Under the pieces are notes generated by a model. That model was given only the letters and a program-made list of their open reading frames with translations, had not been told where the DNA came from and ran no database searches. From Planctomycetota bacterium (GTDB taxonomy: Bacteria > Planctomycetota > UBA1135), in assembly GCA_022447335.1 (NCBI GenBank), contig JAKVCF010000015.1:1-27670 (forward strand): a stretch of DNA of 27,670 bases, in the 5' to 3' direction. The position numbers and the translations under genes were made by a program. Of this stretch, positions 7,768 through 15,191 are shown piece by piece. The stretch's first letter is position 1; each line of letters starts with the position of its first letter.

Positions 7768-7789
7768 CAGGCAGTCAAAATCTTGCCTG
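7768..7789. terminator. Weak hairpin between convergent genes
   Basis: CAGGCA (7768-7773) and TGCCTG (7784-7789) are perfect reverse complements separated by 10 nt. They lie in the 49-nt gap between the convergent peptidase and ABC-F stops. No U-run follows on either strand, so terminator function is only suggested by position. Confidence 0.25.
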
Positions 7790-7806
7790 AATGAGTGGGA
7801 TTTGGG

Positions 7807-9447
7807 CTAGACCACGGGACGCTGGCTCGGCGCTCCCGGCGCTGCGCGTCCAGTACGAGCGACGTAACCCTTGTAACCATCGTGGTAAACCTTGCCAGCA
7901 CCGTCCTCGAGCTCGAGCACATGCGTCGTGATGACCTCAAGGAAGTGGCGGTCATGGCTCACCAACAGGATCGTGCCGCTATAGCTATCAAGCGCGTCGA
8001 GCAGCGCCTGCTTGGACTCGACATCCAGGTGGTTCGTCGGCTCGTCAAGCACTAGCAGGTTCGGCGGATGGTAGAGCATACGCGCCATCACCAGACGCGC
8101 CTTCTCGCCCCCAGAAAGCCATTCGGTCGGCTTCTCCAAATCGTGTTCATCAAAGCCGAAGCAAGCTAGACACTTGCGCAGACTGCCAATGGGCTCAGCC
8201 GGAAACTCTCCTAGCATGGTCTCCCAAACCGTCGACTTGGGGTGCAACTGCTCAGTAGAGTGCTGCGCGAAATAACCCACTTCAAGCGACGCGCCCAACT
8301 TGGCGCGGCCATCGTCGGCTCCAAGTTCGCCCAAAACAATCTTGAGCAGGGTCGACTTACCCGCTCCGTTCACACCAAGCACTGCCCAGCGCTCCTGACG
8401 CCGAATGTGCACATCAAGGCCGAGGAAAACTTGGTGCTCACCGAAGGATTTAGAAACCTCTTCTCCAACGAAGACGTCGTTACCACCACGCGCGACCTCG
8501 GGAATTCGGAAGGTCACGCGCTGCCTACGGCTACGCGGAGCCTCCAACTTGTCCAATTTTTCAAGTCGGTTCAAACGCGATTGCGCCTGCCCTGCCGAGC
8601 GCGCCTTGGCGCGAAAACTATTGATCCACTTCATCTCACGCTCGATGTGCGCCTGCTGACGTTCAAATGCCGCCTGCCGCTGCTCATCCTCCATCGCACG
8701 CTGTTCCAGATAAAAGTCGTAGTCACCCGGGAAGATACGCAGTCGGCCTTCGTCGATCTCGACAATACGATCTACGACACGATTCATGAACTCGTGGTCG
8801 TGGCAGGTCATGACTACGGTACCGCGATAACCCGCAATGAAGTTCTCCAGCCACAGAATCGATTCGAGATCGAGATGGTTGGTTGGCTCGTCAAGCAGCA
8901 GAATATCTGGCTCTTGCAACAGCACGCCGGCCAAGGCCACGCGCATCTTCCAGCCACCGGAAAGCAGGCCCACATCACCCTCCATACGCTGTTGGTCGAA
9001 GCCCAGTCCGCCGAGAATCTCGCGGGCGCGCGGGTCGATGTCATAGCCGCCTAGCGTCTGGAATTCGTTCTGCAGATCAGCGTAGCGTGCCATCAGCCGC
9101 TCGAGATCTTCAGCATTGTCCGGATCACTCATTTCTTCTTCGAGGTCGCCTAGGCCTCCGCGAAGATCCGCCACTCGGCCCGCGCAACGAATCGCCTGCT
9201 CGACCACATCGCATCCGAACATCTCTCCCACTTTTTGATCGAAATAACCGAGCCGTGCACCGTTCGGAATCGAGATCCGGCCAACTTCACTCTTCTCGAT
9301 CCCCATCACCAAACGGAACAAGGTCGACTTGCCCGAGCCGTTCGGGCCGATCAGGCCGACCTTCCACCCCTGCTCAAAGCGCGCCGACGCCTCGTGAAAG
9401 AGAATCTGCGAGCCGTAGCGGTAATCGAGATCGACGATGTCGAGCAT
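7807..9447 (-). CDS. ABC-F family ATP-binding protein
   Basis: This 546-residue soluble protein has two ABC ATPase domains and no membrane segments, as in the ABC-F group that acts on ribosomes. The first domain has Walker A GPNGSGKST, signature LSGGWKMRVALA and Walker B ILLLDEPTNHLD followed by CHDHEF. The second has GVNGAGKST, LSGGEKARLVMARML and LLVLDEPTNHLD followed by SHDRHF. The charged linker (residues 245-310) typical of the family lies between them. The first signature is LSGGW rather than LSGGQ or LSGGE, and the switch region reads CHDHE instead of SHDRx. The subfamily cannot be assigned, and no antibiotic resistance role can be claimed. CAGGGG precedes the ATG. The stop is TAG. Confidence 0.93.
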   Translation of the reverse strand: MLDIVDLDYRYGSQILFHEASARFEQGWKVGLIGPNGSGKSTLFRLVMGIEKSEVGRISIPNGARLGYFDQKVGEMFGCDVVEQAIRCAGRVADLRGGLGDLEEEMSDPDNAEDLERLMARYADLQNEFQTLGGYDIDPRAREILGGLGFDQQRMEGDVGLLSGGWKMRVALAGVLLQEPDILLLDEPTNHLDLESILWLENFIAGYRGTVVMTCHDHEFMNRVVDRIVEIDEGRLRIFPGDYDFYLEQRAMEDEQRQAAFERQQAHIEREMKWINSFRAKARSAGQAQSRLNRLEKLDKLEAPRSRRQRVTFRIPEVARGGNDVFVGEEVSKSFGEHQVFLGLDVHIRRQERWAVLGVNGAGKSTLLKIVLGELGADDGRAKLGASLEVGYFAQHSTEQLHPKSTVWETMLGEFPAEPIGSLRKCLACFGFDEHDLEKPTEWLSGGEKARLVMARMLYHPPNLLVLDEPTNHLDVESKQALLDALDSYSGTILLVSHDRHFLEVITTHVLELEDGAGKVYHDGYKGYVARTGRAAPGAPSQRPVV

Positions 9448-9575
9448 AAGCCCCTGATTGTCGCTGAGGGAGCCGCCCTGGGGAAGCCCGGATTCCGTGT
9501 TCTCATCCCCTTCGCTACTGGGGGCAAACGCTTGGCGGGGCTATCATCGCGCAAGCGAAATCGCCTCCCAGCGTC
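9448..9575. other. 128-bp divergent intergenic region
   Basis: This gap separates the divergent ABC-F and enolase genes, so it should hold promoters for both, including the long plus-strand gene run. I found no good sigma-70 -35/-10 pair and no Shine-Dalgarno before enolase (CCTCCCAGCGTC precedes its ATG). Confidence 0.4.
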
Positions 9576-10835
9576 ATGTCCGAAATCATCTCCGTCCACG
9601 GCCGCCAGATCATCGATTCGCGCGGCAACCCGACCATCGAGGTCGATGTCACCCTTTCCACTGGCGCCTCCGGGCGCGCCGTGGTTCCCTCGGGCGCTTC
9701 AACAGGGCAGCACGAAGCCATCGAAATGCGCGATGGCGGTTCCGAGTACGGCGGCAAGAGCGTCTTACAGGCGGTGCGCAATGTCAATGAGATCCTGGGC
9801 CCTCACATCGTGGGCATGGATGCCGACACCCAAGAAGAAATTGACCGCGCCCTAATCGAACTCGACGCCTCCCCTAACAAGTCGGCGCTGGGCGCCAACG
9901 CCTTACTGGGTATTTCACTGGCTGTGGCTCACGCCGCTGCCGACGACGCTGGGCTACCACTCTTCCGTTACCTCGGCGGCGCGGGCGCCAATCGCCTACC
10001 GGTGCCGATGATGAACGTCCTCAATGGTGGAGAGCACGCCGATAACAATGTCGACTTCCAGGAGTTCATGATCCAGCCGTTCGGTGCGGACAATTTCTCC
10101 GAAGGTCTGCGCTGGTGCGTCGAAGCCTACCACTCGCTCAAGTCGCTGTTGCGAAGCAAAGGTCTCTCGACCGGGATAGGCGATGAAGGTGGATTTGCCC
10201 CTGACCTGCGCTCCAACTCCGAAGCGGTTGAACTGCTAATCGAAGCTATCGAGCAGGCTGGCCTAAAGGCAGGTCGCTCGCAAGTTGCAATTGCACTCGA
10301 TGTTGCAGCGACTGAACTCTACTCCAACGGCGTCTACACTTTTGAAGGCAAGCCTCACAGCTCGGCCGACATGATCGGTTTCTACAAGGAGTGGTGTCGC
10401 CAATACCCCATCGTTTCGATCGAGGACGGCCTAGACGAGGATGATTGGGACGGCTGGGCACAGCTCACCGACGAACTTGATGACGCCATCCAACTAGTCG
10501 GCGACGACCTCTTCGTAACCAACCCCGAACGTCTCAAGAAGGGCATCCAGGGCAATCAGGCAAATTCGATTCTGATCAAGGTGAACCAGATTGGAACCTT
10601 GTCAGAGACTCTTCGGGCAATCGATATTGCCGCAGAAGCACAGTACACCGCGGTGATCTCACACCGTTCGGGCGAAACCGAAGACACCACCATCGCTGAT
10701 TTGGCAGTCGCCGTCGGCGCTGGCCAGATCAAGACCGGCGCCCCCTGCCGCAGCGATCGCGTGGCGAAATACAACCAATTGCTACGGATCGAAGAATGGT
10801 TGGGCTCCTCGGCGCGGTACGGTCGCGCGAAGTGA
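9576..10835 (+). CDS. eno: Enolase (phosphopyruvate hydratase)
   Basis: This 419-residue glycolytic enzyme interconverts 2-phosphoglycerate and phosphoenolpyruvate. Family motifs appear in order: RQIIDSRGNPTIEVDV, VPSGASTGQHEA, SALGANALLGISLA, PVPMMNVLNGGEHADNNVD, STGIGDEGGFAPDL, ALDVAATELY, YPIVSIEDGLDEDDWDGW, LVGDDLFVTN, ILIKVNQIGTLSETL, AVISHRSGETEDTTIADLAV and GQIKTGAPCRSDRVAKYNQLLRIE. Metal ligands and the catalytic lysine and glutamate motifs are all present. It heads the long plus-strand run, and its TGA stop overlaps a GTG start of the next gene. Confidence 0.98.
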   Translation: MSEIISVHGRQIIDSRGNPTIEVDVTLSTGASGRAVVPSGASTGQHEAIEMRDGGSEYGGKSVLQAVRNVNEILGPHIVGMDADTQEEIDRALIELDASPNKSALGANALLGISLAVAHAAADDAGLPLFRYLGGAGANRLPVPMMNVLNGGEHADNNVDFQEFMIQPFGADNFSEGLRWCVEAYHSLKSLLRSKGLSTGIGDEGGFAPDLRSNSEAVELLIEAIEQAGLKAGRSQVAIALDVAATELYSNGVYTFEGKPHSSADMIGFYKEWCRQYPIVSIEDGLDEDDWDGWAQLTDELDDAIQLVGDDLFVTNPERLKKGIQGNQANSILIKVNQIGTLSETLRAIDIAAEAQYTAVISHRSGETEDTTIADLAVAVGAGQIKTGAPCRSDRVAKYNQLLRIEEWLGSSARYGRAK

Positions 10836-11107
10836 AGCCCGCCCCCACCGCCCGCCGCCGACTAGCCGAAACCGGCCTGTGGCTCGCAGCGGCGGCCGTC
10901 GGTCTTTTTGTCCTACTGCCCGCAGTTGTCGAGCTGATCGACGCTCGGCGAATGGAGGGAGAATCTCGTGTCCGCGCCGAAGGGGCCGGTGAAGTCATGC
11001 AAGATGAGCTCCAAAAGACAAAAAAGACGGTAAACGATCTTGAACAGGCTGAGAAACTTGGTCAAAAAGCAGGGCTAGAGCGTAATAAGACGCAATCCGA
11101 TGAGTGA
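10832..11107 (+). CDS. Small single-pass membrane protein with coiled coil, in ftsB-like position
   Basis: This small protein (91 residues from GTG 10832) has a basic N-terminus (KPAPTARRRLAE), one transmembrane helix (TGLWLAAAAVGLFVLLPAVVELI) and a charged heptad-like segment (MQDELQKTKKTVNDLEQAEKL). GTG 10832 forms a GTGA overlap with the enolase stop, matching the coupling style of this window; an ATG at 10796 is an alternative that adds 12 residues. FtsB, a divisome protein with one TM helix and a short coiled coil, often follows eno in other bacteria. The layout agrees, but I do not see a convincing FtsB sequence signature, so identity is open. It overlaps moxR by 8 nt. Confidence 0.7.
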   Translation: MKPAPTARRRLAETGLWLAAAAVGLFVLLPAVVELIDARRMEGESRVRAEGAGEVMQDELQKTKKTVNDLEQAEKLGQKAGLERNKTQSDE

Positions 11108-12149
11108 CATTTCCAACTCCCAGTCTGACACCACGGAGGCCGAACGGTTCGCCGAGGCCTTTTCCCAACTCCGCGAGCAGGTTTCTCGCGTCATCGTAGG
11201 ACAAGAGCAAGTCGTCGATGAACTGGTAATTGCGATCGCGGCACGTGGCCACGCGATCCTAGTCGGGGTGCCCGGCCTAGCCAAAACATTGCTGGTCAGC
11301 ACTCTCTCGCGCACCCTTGATCTGGGCTTTCGCCGGATCCAGTTCACGCCCGATCTCATGCCCGGCGACATCACCGGTGCAGAAGTGCTACACACCGACG
11401 CTGCCACTGGCGAGCGCAGCTTCCGATTCGTCAAAGGCCCAGTTTTCACAAACCTGCTGCTAGCCGATGAAATCAACCGCACCCCACCAAAAACCCAGGC
11501 CGCTTTGCTGGAAGCCATGCAAGAACGCCAGGTCAGCGCGGGGGGCGAGACACTACCACTGCCCAATCCTTTCTTCGTGCTCGCCACGCAAAACCCGATC
11601 GAACAAGAGGGCACCTACCCATTGCCCGAAGCCGCGCTCGATCGCTTTCTCTTTCTGATTCGGGTCGAATACCCTTCGGTAGATGAAGAAGCTGAGATTC
11701 TGCGTCGCACCACCGGATCCGAAGAGGCAGAAGTCAAGTCCGTCATCAACGCTGAGCAACTAATCGGACTCCAAAAGTTGGTTCGGCGCGTACCAGTTGC
11801 TGATCCAGTTCTCAAATACGCTGTGACCCTCGCCCGCCGCACGCGACCGAACGAAGAAGAGGCTCCAGCCTTCATTCGGCAATGGATCACCTGGGGAGCA
11901 GGCCCACGCGCGTCACAGAACATGATGCTCGCAGCGAAAGCCCATGCTCTACTACGCGGACGCTTCCATGTTGCTACCGAAGACATTAACGCGGTCGCTC
12001 CAGCCGTACTTCGTCACCGCATCCTGACCAACTTCGCAGCGCAGGCAGAAGGCATTACTGCCGACGACGTCATCGCTCGGCTAATCAAGGAAACTGAAGC
12101 GCACCCGAGCGCACTGGACGGCGAACGTGCCACGGGCATCGGATCCTAG
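11100..12149 (+). CDS. MoxR-family AAA+ ATPase
   Basis: This 349-residue MoxR ATPase shows VIVGQEQVVDELVIAI at the N-terminus, Walker A GVPGLAKT at 56-63, FTPDLMPGDITGAEVL, Walker B LLLADEIN at 119-126 followed by RTPPKTQAALLEAMQE, sensor 1 ATQNP near 162-166 and LPEAALDRF. MoxR proteins act as chaperone-like remodelers of partners carrying VWA (MIDAS) domains, and genes for such partners follow here directly. A cytoplasmic ATPase acting on the membrane VWA proteins encoded next is the natural reading. The stop is TAG; translation beyond it would run about 60 codons out of frame inside the next gene, which argues that TAG terminates here. It overlaps the DUF58 gene by 23 nt. Confidence 0.95.
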   Translation: MSDISNSQSDTTEAERFAEAFSQLREQVSRVIVGQEQVVDELVIAIAARGHAILVGVPGLAKTLLVSTLSRTLDLGFRRIQFTPDLMPGDITGAEVLHTDAATGERSFRFVKGPVFTNLLLADEINRTPPKTQAALLEAMQERQVSAGGETLPLPNPFFVLATQNPIEQEGTYPLPEAALDRFLFLIRVEYPSVDEEAEILRRTTGSEEAEVKSVINAEQLIGLQKLVRRVPVADPVLKYAVTLARRTRPNEEEAPAFIRQWITWGAGPRASQNMMLAAKAHALLRGRFHVATEDINAVAPAVLRHRILTNFAAQAEGITADDVIARLIKETEAHPSALDGERATGIGS

Positions 12150-13029
12150 TCTGCTGGCACGGCTAGAACGGCTGGAGCTGCGCGCCCGCACCGCAGTCGA
12201 AGGCCTAGCCGGTGGATCCCACCAGTCCAACGCCTTCGGCGCGAGCACGACCTTCGCACAGCACCGCGAGTACGTGCCGGGAGACGATGTGCGCTCACTC
12301 GACTGGAAGCTGATGGCGCGCACCGAACGTGACATCGTTCGCCAGTACGAGGAAGAAACCGACCTCACCTGCTATCTAGTGCTCGACGCGTCGGCATCCA
12401 TGCGCTTCGGAAGCCTGGACTGGAGTAAACATGAATACGGCACTTGGGTGGCAGCCGCACTTGCTTATCTGCTATCCCTGCAGACCGACAACTTTGCACT
12501 AGCGATTACTCAAGGTGCGGAGATCACGAAGTGGATGCCACCCCGACGCGGCGAATCCAATCGTGTCGCCTTGATCGAAACGCTCGATCAAATAGAAGCC
12601 AACGGCGAAGGCGATCCGGGCACTGGCCTCGAGGCCGCCGTGGCTCGGATGGAGCGCCGCGGCTTGGTGGTCTGGATCAGTGACTGCCTTGGTGAACCCG
12701 AAAATGCAGTACGCGCAGCTTCGCGCCTGCGCCACGATGGCCATGACCTGATCACGCTGCGCATCCTCGATCCGGCCGAGATCGATTTCCCTTACGGTCG
12801 CCACACGCGCTTTGAAGCACTGGAAGGAATCAACCATCTACTTCTCGAACCGCGCGCAGTACGCGACGCCTATCTGGATGAGTTCGAGAAGCACGGCGCC
12901 ACATTGCGTCGTGGCCTGCGCGCGCTCCGTACCGATTTCCGCCGCCTGCCCACCAGTGATGCGCTTGATATCGGCCTGAACAGCTTCCTCAGTGCACGCA
13001 CCGCCCGTCTACGGAGGTCGCGACGATGA
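12127..13029 (+). CDS. DUF58 domain protein with VWA-like fold
   Basis: This 300-residue protein has the DUF58 signature REYVPGDDVRSLDWKLMART at 48-66 and RQYEEETDL at 72-80. A VWA-type MIDAS segment, LDASASM, follows at 86-92. DUF58 proteins normally accompany MoxR ATPases and BatA-like proteins, as here. The start is GTG at 12127, inside the end of the MoxR gene and in a different frame. No signal peptide or membrane helix is visible, so it is probably cytoplasmic. The stop overlaps the next ATG (ATGA). Confidence 0.92.
   Translation: MPRASDPSLLARLERLELRARTAVEGLAGGSHQSNAFGASTTFAQHREYVPGDDVRSLDWKLMARTERDIVRQYEEETDLTCYLVLDASASMRFGSLDWSKHEYGTWVAAALAYLLSLQTDNFALAITQGAEITKWMPPRRGESNRVALIETLDQIEANGEGDPGTGLEAAVARMERRGLVVWISDCLGEPENAVRAASRLRHDGHDLITLRILDPAEIDFPYGRHTRFEALEGINHLLLEPRAVRDAYLDEFEKHGATLRRGLRALRTDFRRLPTSDALDIGLNSFLSARTARLRRSRR
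13013..13018 (+). promoter_or_regulatory. Consensus Shine-Dalgarno before the BatA-like gene
   Basis: GGAGGT lies 7 nt before the ATG at 13026, inside the end of the DUF58 gene. It is the best ribosome binding site in the window and fixes the start of the BatA-like gene. Confidence 0.7.
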
Positions 13030-15191
13030 ACTTTCTCTTCCCAGGAATGCTCTGGGCGCTGCCACTGGTCTCACTGCCGGTAATCATTCACCTACTGAAT
13101 CGTCAGCGCTATCAGAAGATCGAGTTTGGCGCGATGGAGTTCCTGCGCCGCGCAATCAAGCGCACGCGGCGTCGCGTGCTACTGGAAGACATCATGCTGC
13201 TGACATTGCGCACGCTTGCCGTGCTCTTCCTGATCCTCGGACTTGCAAGCCCAACCCTTGGCCCCGGCGCCCCGATCGGAAGCCGTGCCCCGCGTGCTGA
13301 AGTCGTGGTACTTGACTACTCGATGTCGATGAATCGTCGCGTCGAAGGCAGTAGTGCCTTTGAGCGAGCGAGCGAAGAAGTGCGGGCGCTGCTCGAAGAC
13401 CTCGACCCCACACGAGGTGATCGAGCAGCCCTAATTTTGGCGGGCACCCGCGCAACTCGTCCAGCCTACGGCAACCCGGTCGAGGTTCGCCTCGCACTGG
13501 ATGAACTCGAAATCGCTGCTCCCGGCAGTGCCGCACTAGCTGAGGCTCTGGAATCCGCACGCCGTACCGCAGAATCGCTCGAGAACGAAAGTGGCCTTAC
13601 GCCGATGATTCGGGTCTACTCCGACCTGCAAGCGAGTAGCTGGGAACTCGACGGGCCACTTGGCGAAGCTCTGCAGCAACTAGCTACCGAACGACGCATC
13701 ATGACGGTACACGACGTTGGCTTTGACGGCGCGAATACTGGAGTACTCTCGCTGGAGCTTAGCCCTTCTCAGCTGAATACTCGCGGAGCCTCTGAAGTGC
13801 GTGCCGTCATCCGCCGCTTTGGTCCGGCGCGTCGCGTGCGGGCGAGCCTGCTACTTGATGGCAACACCGTGCACTCCGAGACCATCGAGCTGGCACAGTC
13901 GGCCGAGCATGAATTCCAGTATCTGCTGCAACCAGCGCAGGTGGGTGTGCGCGGAGTCACGCTGCGCCTTGAAGGCGATGAGCTAACAGACGATGACGCA
14001 CGGCATGGAATACTGCGAATCGCCGAAGCGCTACCCACCTTAGTGGTGGGCCAAAGCGCTACCGACGAGCAAGCGGACGGCATCTTCGAAGCGGTAGTGC
14101 GCTACCTCGATCTCGGCCCCACCGGGCCTCTGGTGATCGAGACCGAAGACCCTTATCGCGTGCGGGACAATCGCTTAGATGGCATCGGCTTGCTAGTGCT
14201 CGCTGACCCAGGCCCGATTAATACCAGCGCAGCTGAGGCAATCGTGCAGCTGCTTGAGCGTGGCGGAGGGCTCTGCATCCTGCCAGGCCCATCGACCGAA
14301 CAAAGCCATCTGGCGGCACTTTGGGAACATATCGCACCTGAAAGCTTGCACTTTGACGAGCCAATCGAACTCGGGGAGGATATAGCACGTCTAGCTATTC
14401 TCGATGACACACATCCGGCCCTGCAGCTCTTTCTGGATCCACGCTGGCGACCGCTACTGACCGAGGTCCCACACCTCAGCTTTCGCCCAATTCGCACACC
14501 AGTTGAAGATGCTTCGATCAACCGCGTACTACGCTTTGCCGGCTCACAGAGCACCGATATCACCTTTGGTGATGCGCTGGTCACCTGGCAGCACGAAGCT
14601 GGTCGCATTGCCCTGCTGACCGCGGCGCCCCTGCCATTGTGGAACCTGATGGATCAAGTTCCCGGCGGCACTTTACCTTTCCTCCTGGACCTCGCGCAGT
14701 CGCTTGCCCCGCGCGCAAGTCACCCGAACGTAGTGGAGATCGGCCAGGAGATTGCGGTCGACCTTCCAGGCGCGCCGGCCGCCGTCGCTTTACTCGCGCC
14801 GGATGGCCGTCGCACTGTCCCCGCCGAGCCTGCCGAACCACTCAGCGGCGGACGTACACGCCTGCAAGCTCTCACCGAAGTTATCCTCCCCGGCCTTTGG
14901 ACGATAGAGGCCGATCTGCTCGAAGCGGATGGCCTAGAGAGCCGACACGTTGAGCGGGTTGCGGTCAACCCGCCAGCCTCAGAATCGGATCCAACGCCCG
15001 CCAACAGCGAAGCCGTGCGCATCGCCTTGCCAGAAGGTAGCCAGCTAATCCGCGCCGGCGCTGAGTCGGCCTCGCTTGCCGAGACAAAAACTAGCGATGT
15101 GCGCCTTGCGCAGTGGCTTTTCTCGCTGATGGCCTTCTGCCTGATCGCCGAGACCCTACTCGCCACCCTTCTAGATCGGAGGCGCGGATGA
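13026..15191 (+). CDS. BatA-like VWA membrane protein
   Basis: This 721-residue protein opens with the BatA N-terminal double-transmembrane domain: FLFPGMLWALPLVSLPVIIHLLNR, then a basic cytoplasmic loop (RRAIKRTRRRVLLED), then IMLLTLRTLAVLFLILGLASP. A VWA domain follows with MIDAS DYSMS at 97-101. The middle looks Ig-like or CARDB-like (residues 240-330). A flavodoxin-like segment around residues 340-440 (VLADPGPI...LERGGGLCILPGP) resembles glutamine-amidotransferase-like domains but without a clear catalytic triad. A final TM helix (LAQWLFSLMAFCLIAETLLATLL) ends the protein. Most of it should face the periplasm. It is the probable membrane partner of the MoxR/DUF58 pair. A second VWA-like membrane gene overlaps its stop by ATGA. 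Confidence 0.88.
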   Translation: MNFLFPGMLWALPLVSLPVIIHLLNRQRYQKIEFGAMEFLRRAIKRTRRRVLLEDIMLLTLRTLAVLFLILGLASPTLGPGAPIGSRAPRAEVVVLDYSMSMNRRVEGSSAFERASEEVRALLEDLDPTRGDRAALILAGTRATRPAYGNPVEVRLALDELEIAAPGSAALAEALESARRTAESLENESGLTPMIRVYSDLQASSWELDGPLGEALQQLATERRIMTVHDVGFDGANTGVLSLELSPSQLNTRGASEVRAVIRRFGPARRVRASLLLDGNTVHSETIELAQSAEHEFQYLLQPAQVGVRGVTLRLEGDELTDDDARHGILRIAEALPTLVVGQSATDEQADGIFEAVVRYLDLGPTGPLVIETEDPYRVRDNRLDGIGLLVLADPGPINTSAAEAIVQLLERGGGLCILPGPSTEQSHLAALWEHIAPESLHFDEPIELGEDIARLAILDDTHPALQLFLDPRWRPLLTEVPHLSFRPIRTPVEDASINRVLRFAGSQSTDITFGDALVTWQHEAGRIALLTAAPLPLWNLMDQVPGGTLPFLLDLAQSLAPRASHPNVVEIGQEIAVDLPGAPAAVALLAPDGRRTVPAEPAEPLSGGRTRLQALTEVILPGLWTIEADLLEADGLESRHVERVAVNPPASESDPTPANSEAVRIALPEGSQLIRAGAESASLAETKTSDVRLAQWLFSLMAFCLIAETLLATLLDRRRG
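15178..15182 (+). promoter_or_regulatory. Shine-Dalgarno that decides the start at 15188
   Basis: GGAGG lies 5 nt before ATG 15188. It supports that start over the upstream in-frame ATG at 15113, which would place 25 non-membrane residues antagonistic to an N-terminal membrane topology in front. Confidence 0.6.

Noticed and set aside
8242..9054. 270-codon plus-strand ORF opposite the ABC-F gene
   Set aside because: It lies fully antisense to a clear ABC-F ATPase with both Walker sets, and its translation has no recognisable motif.
15113..15187. Upstream ATG start for the second VWA-like gene
   Set aside because: The extra residues are basic and unrelated, whereas ATG 15188 has a GGAGG five bases upstream and an ATGA overlap with the previous stop.
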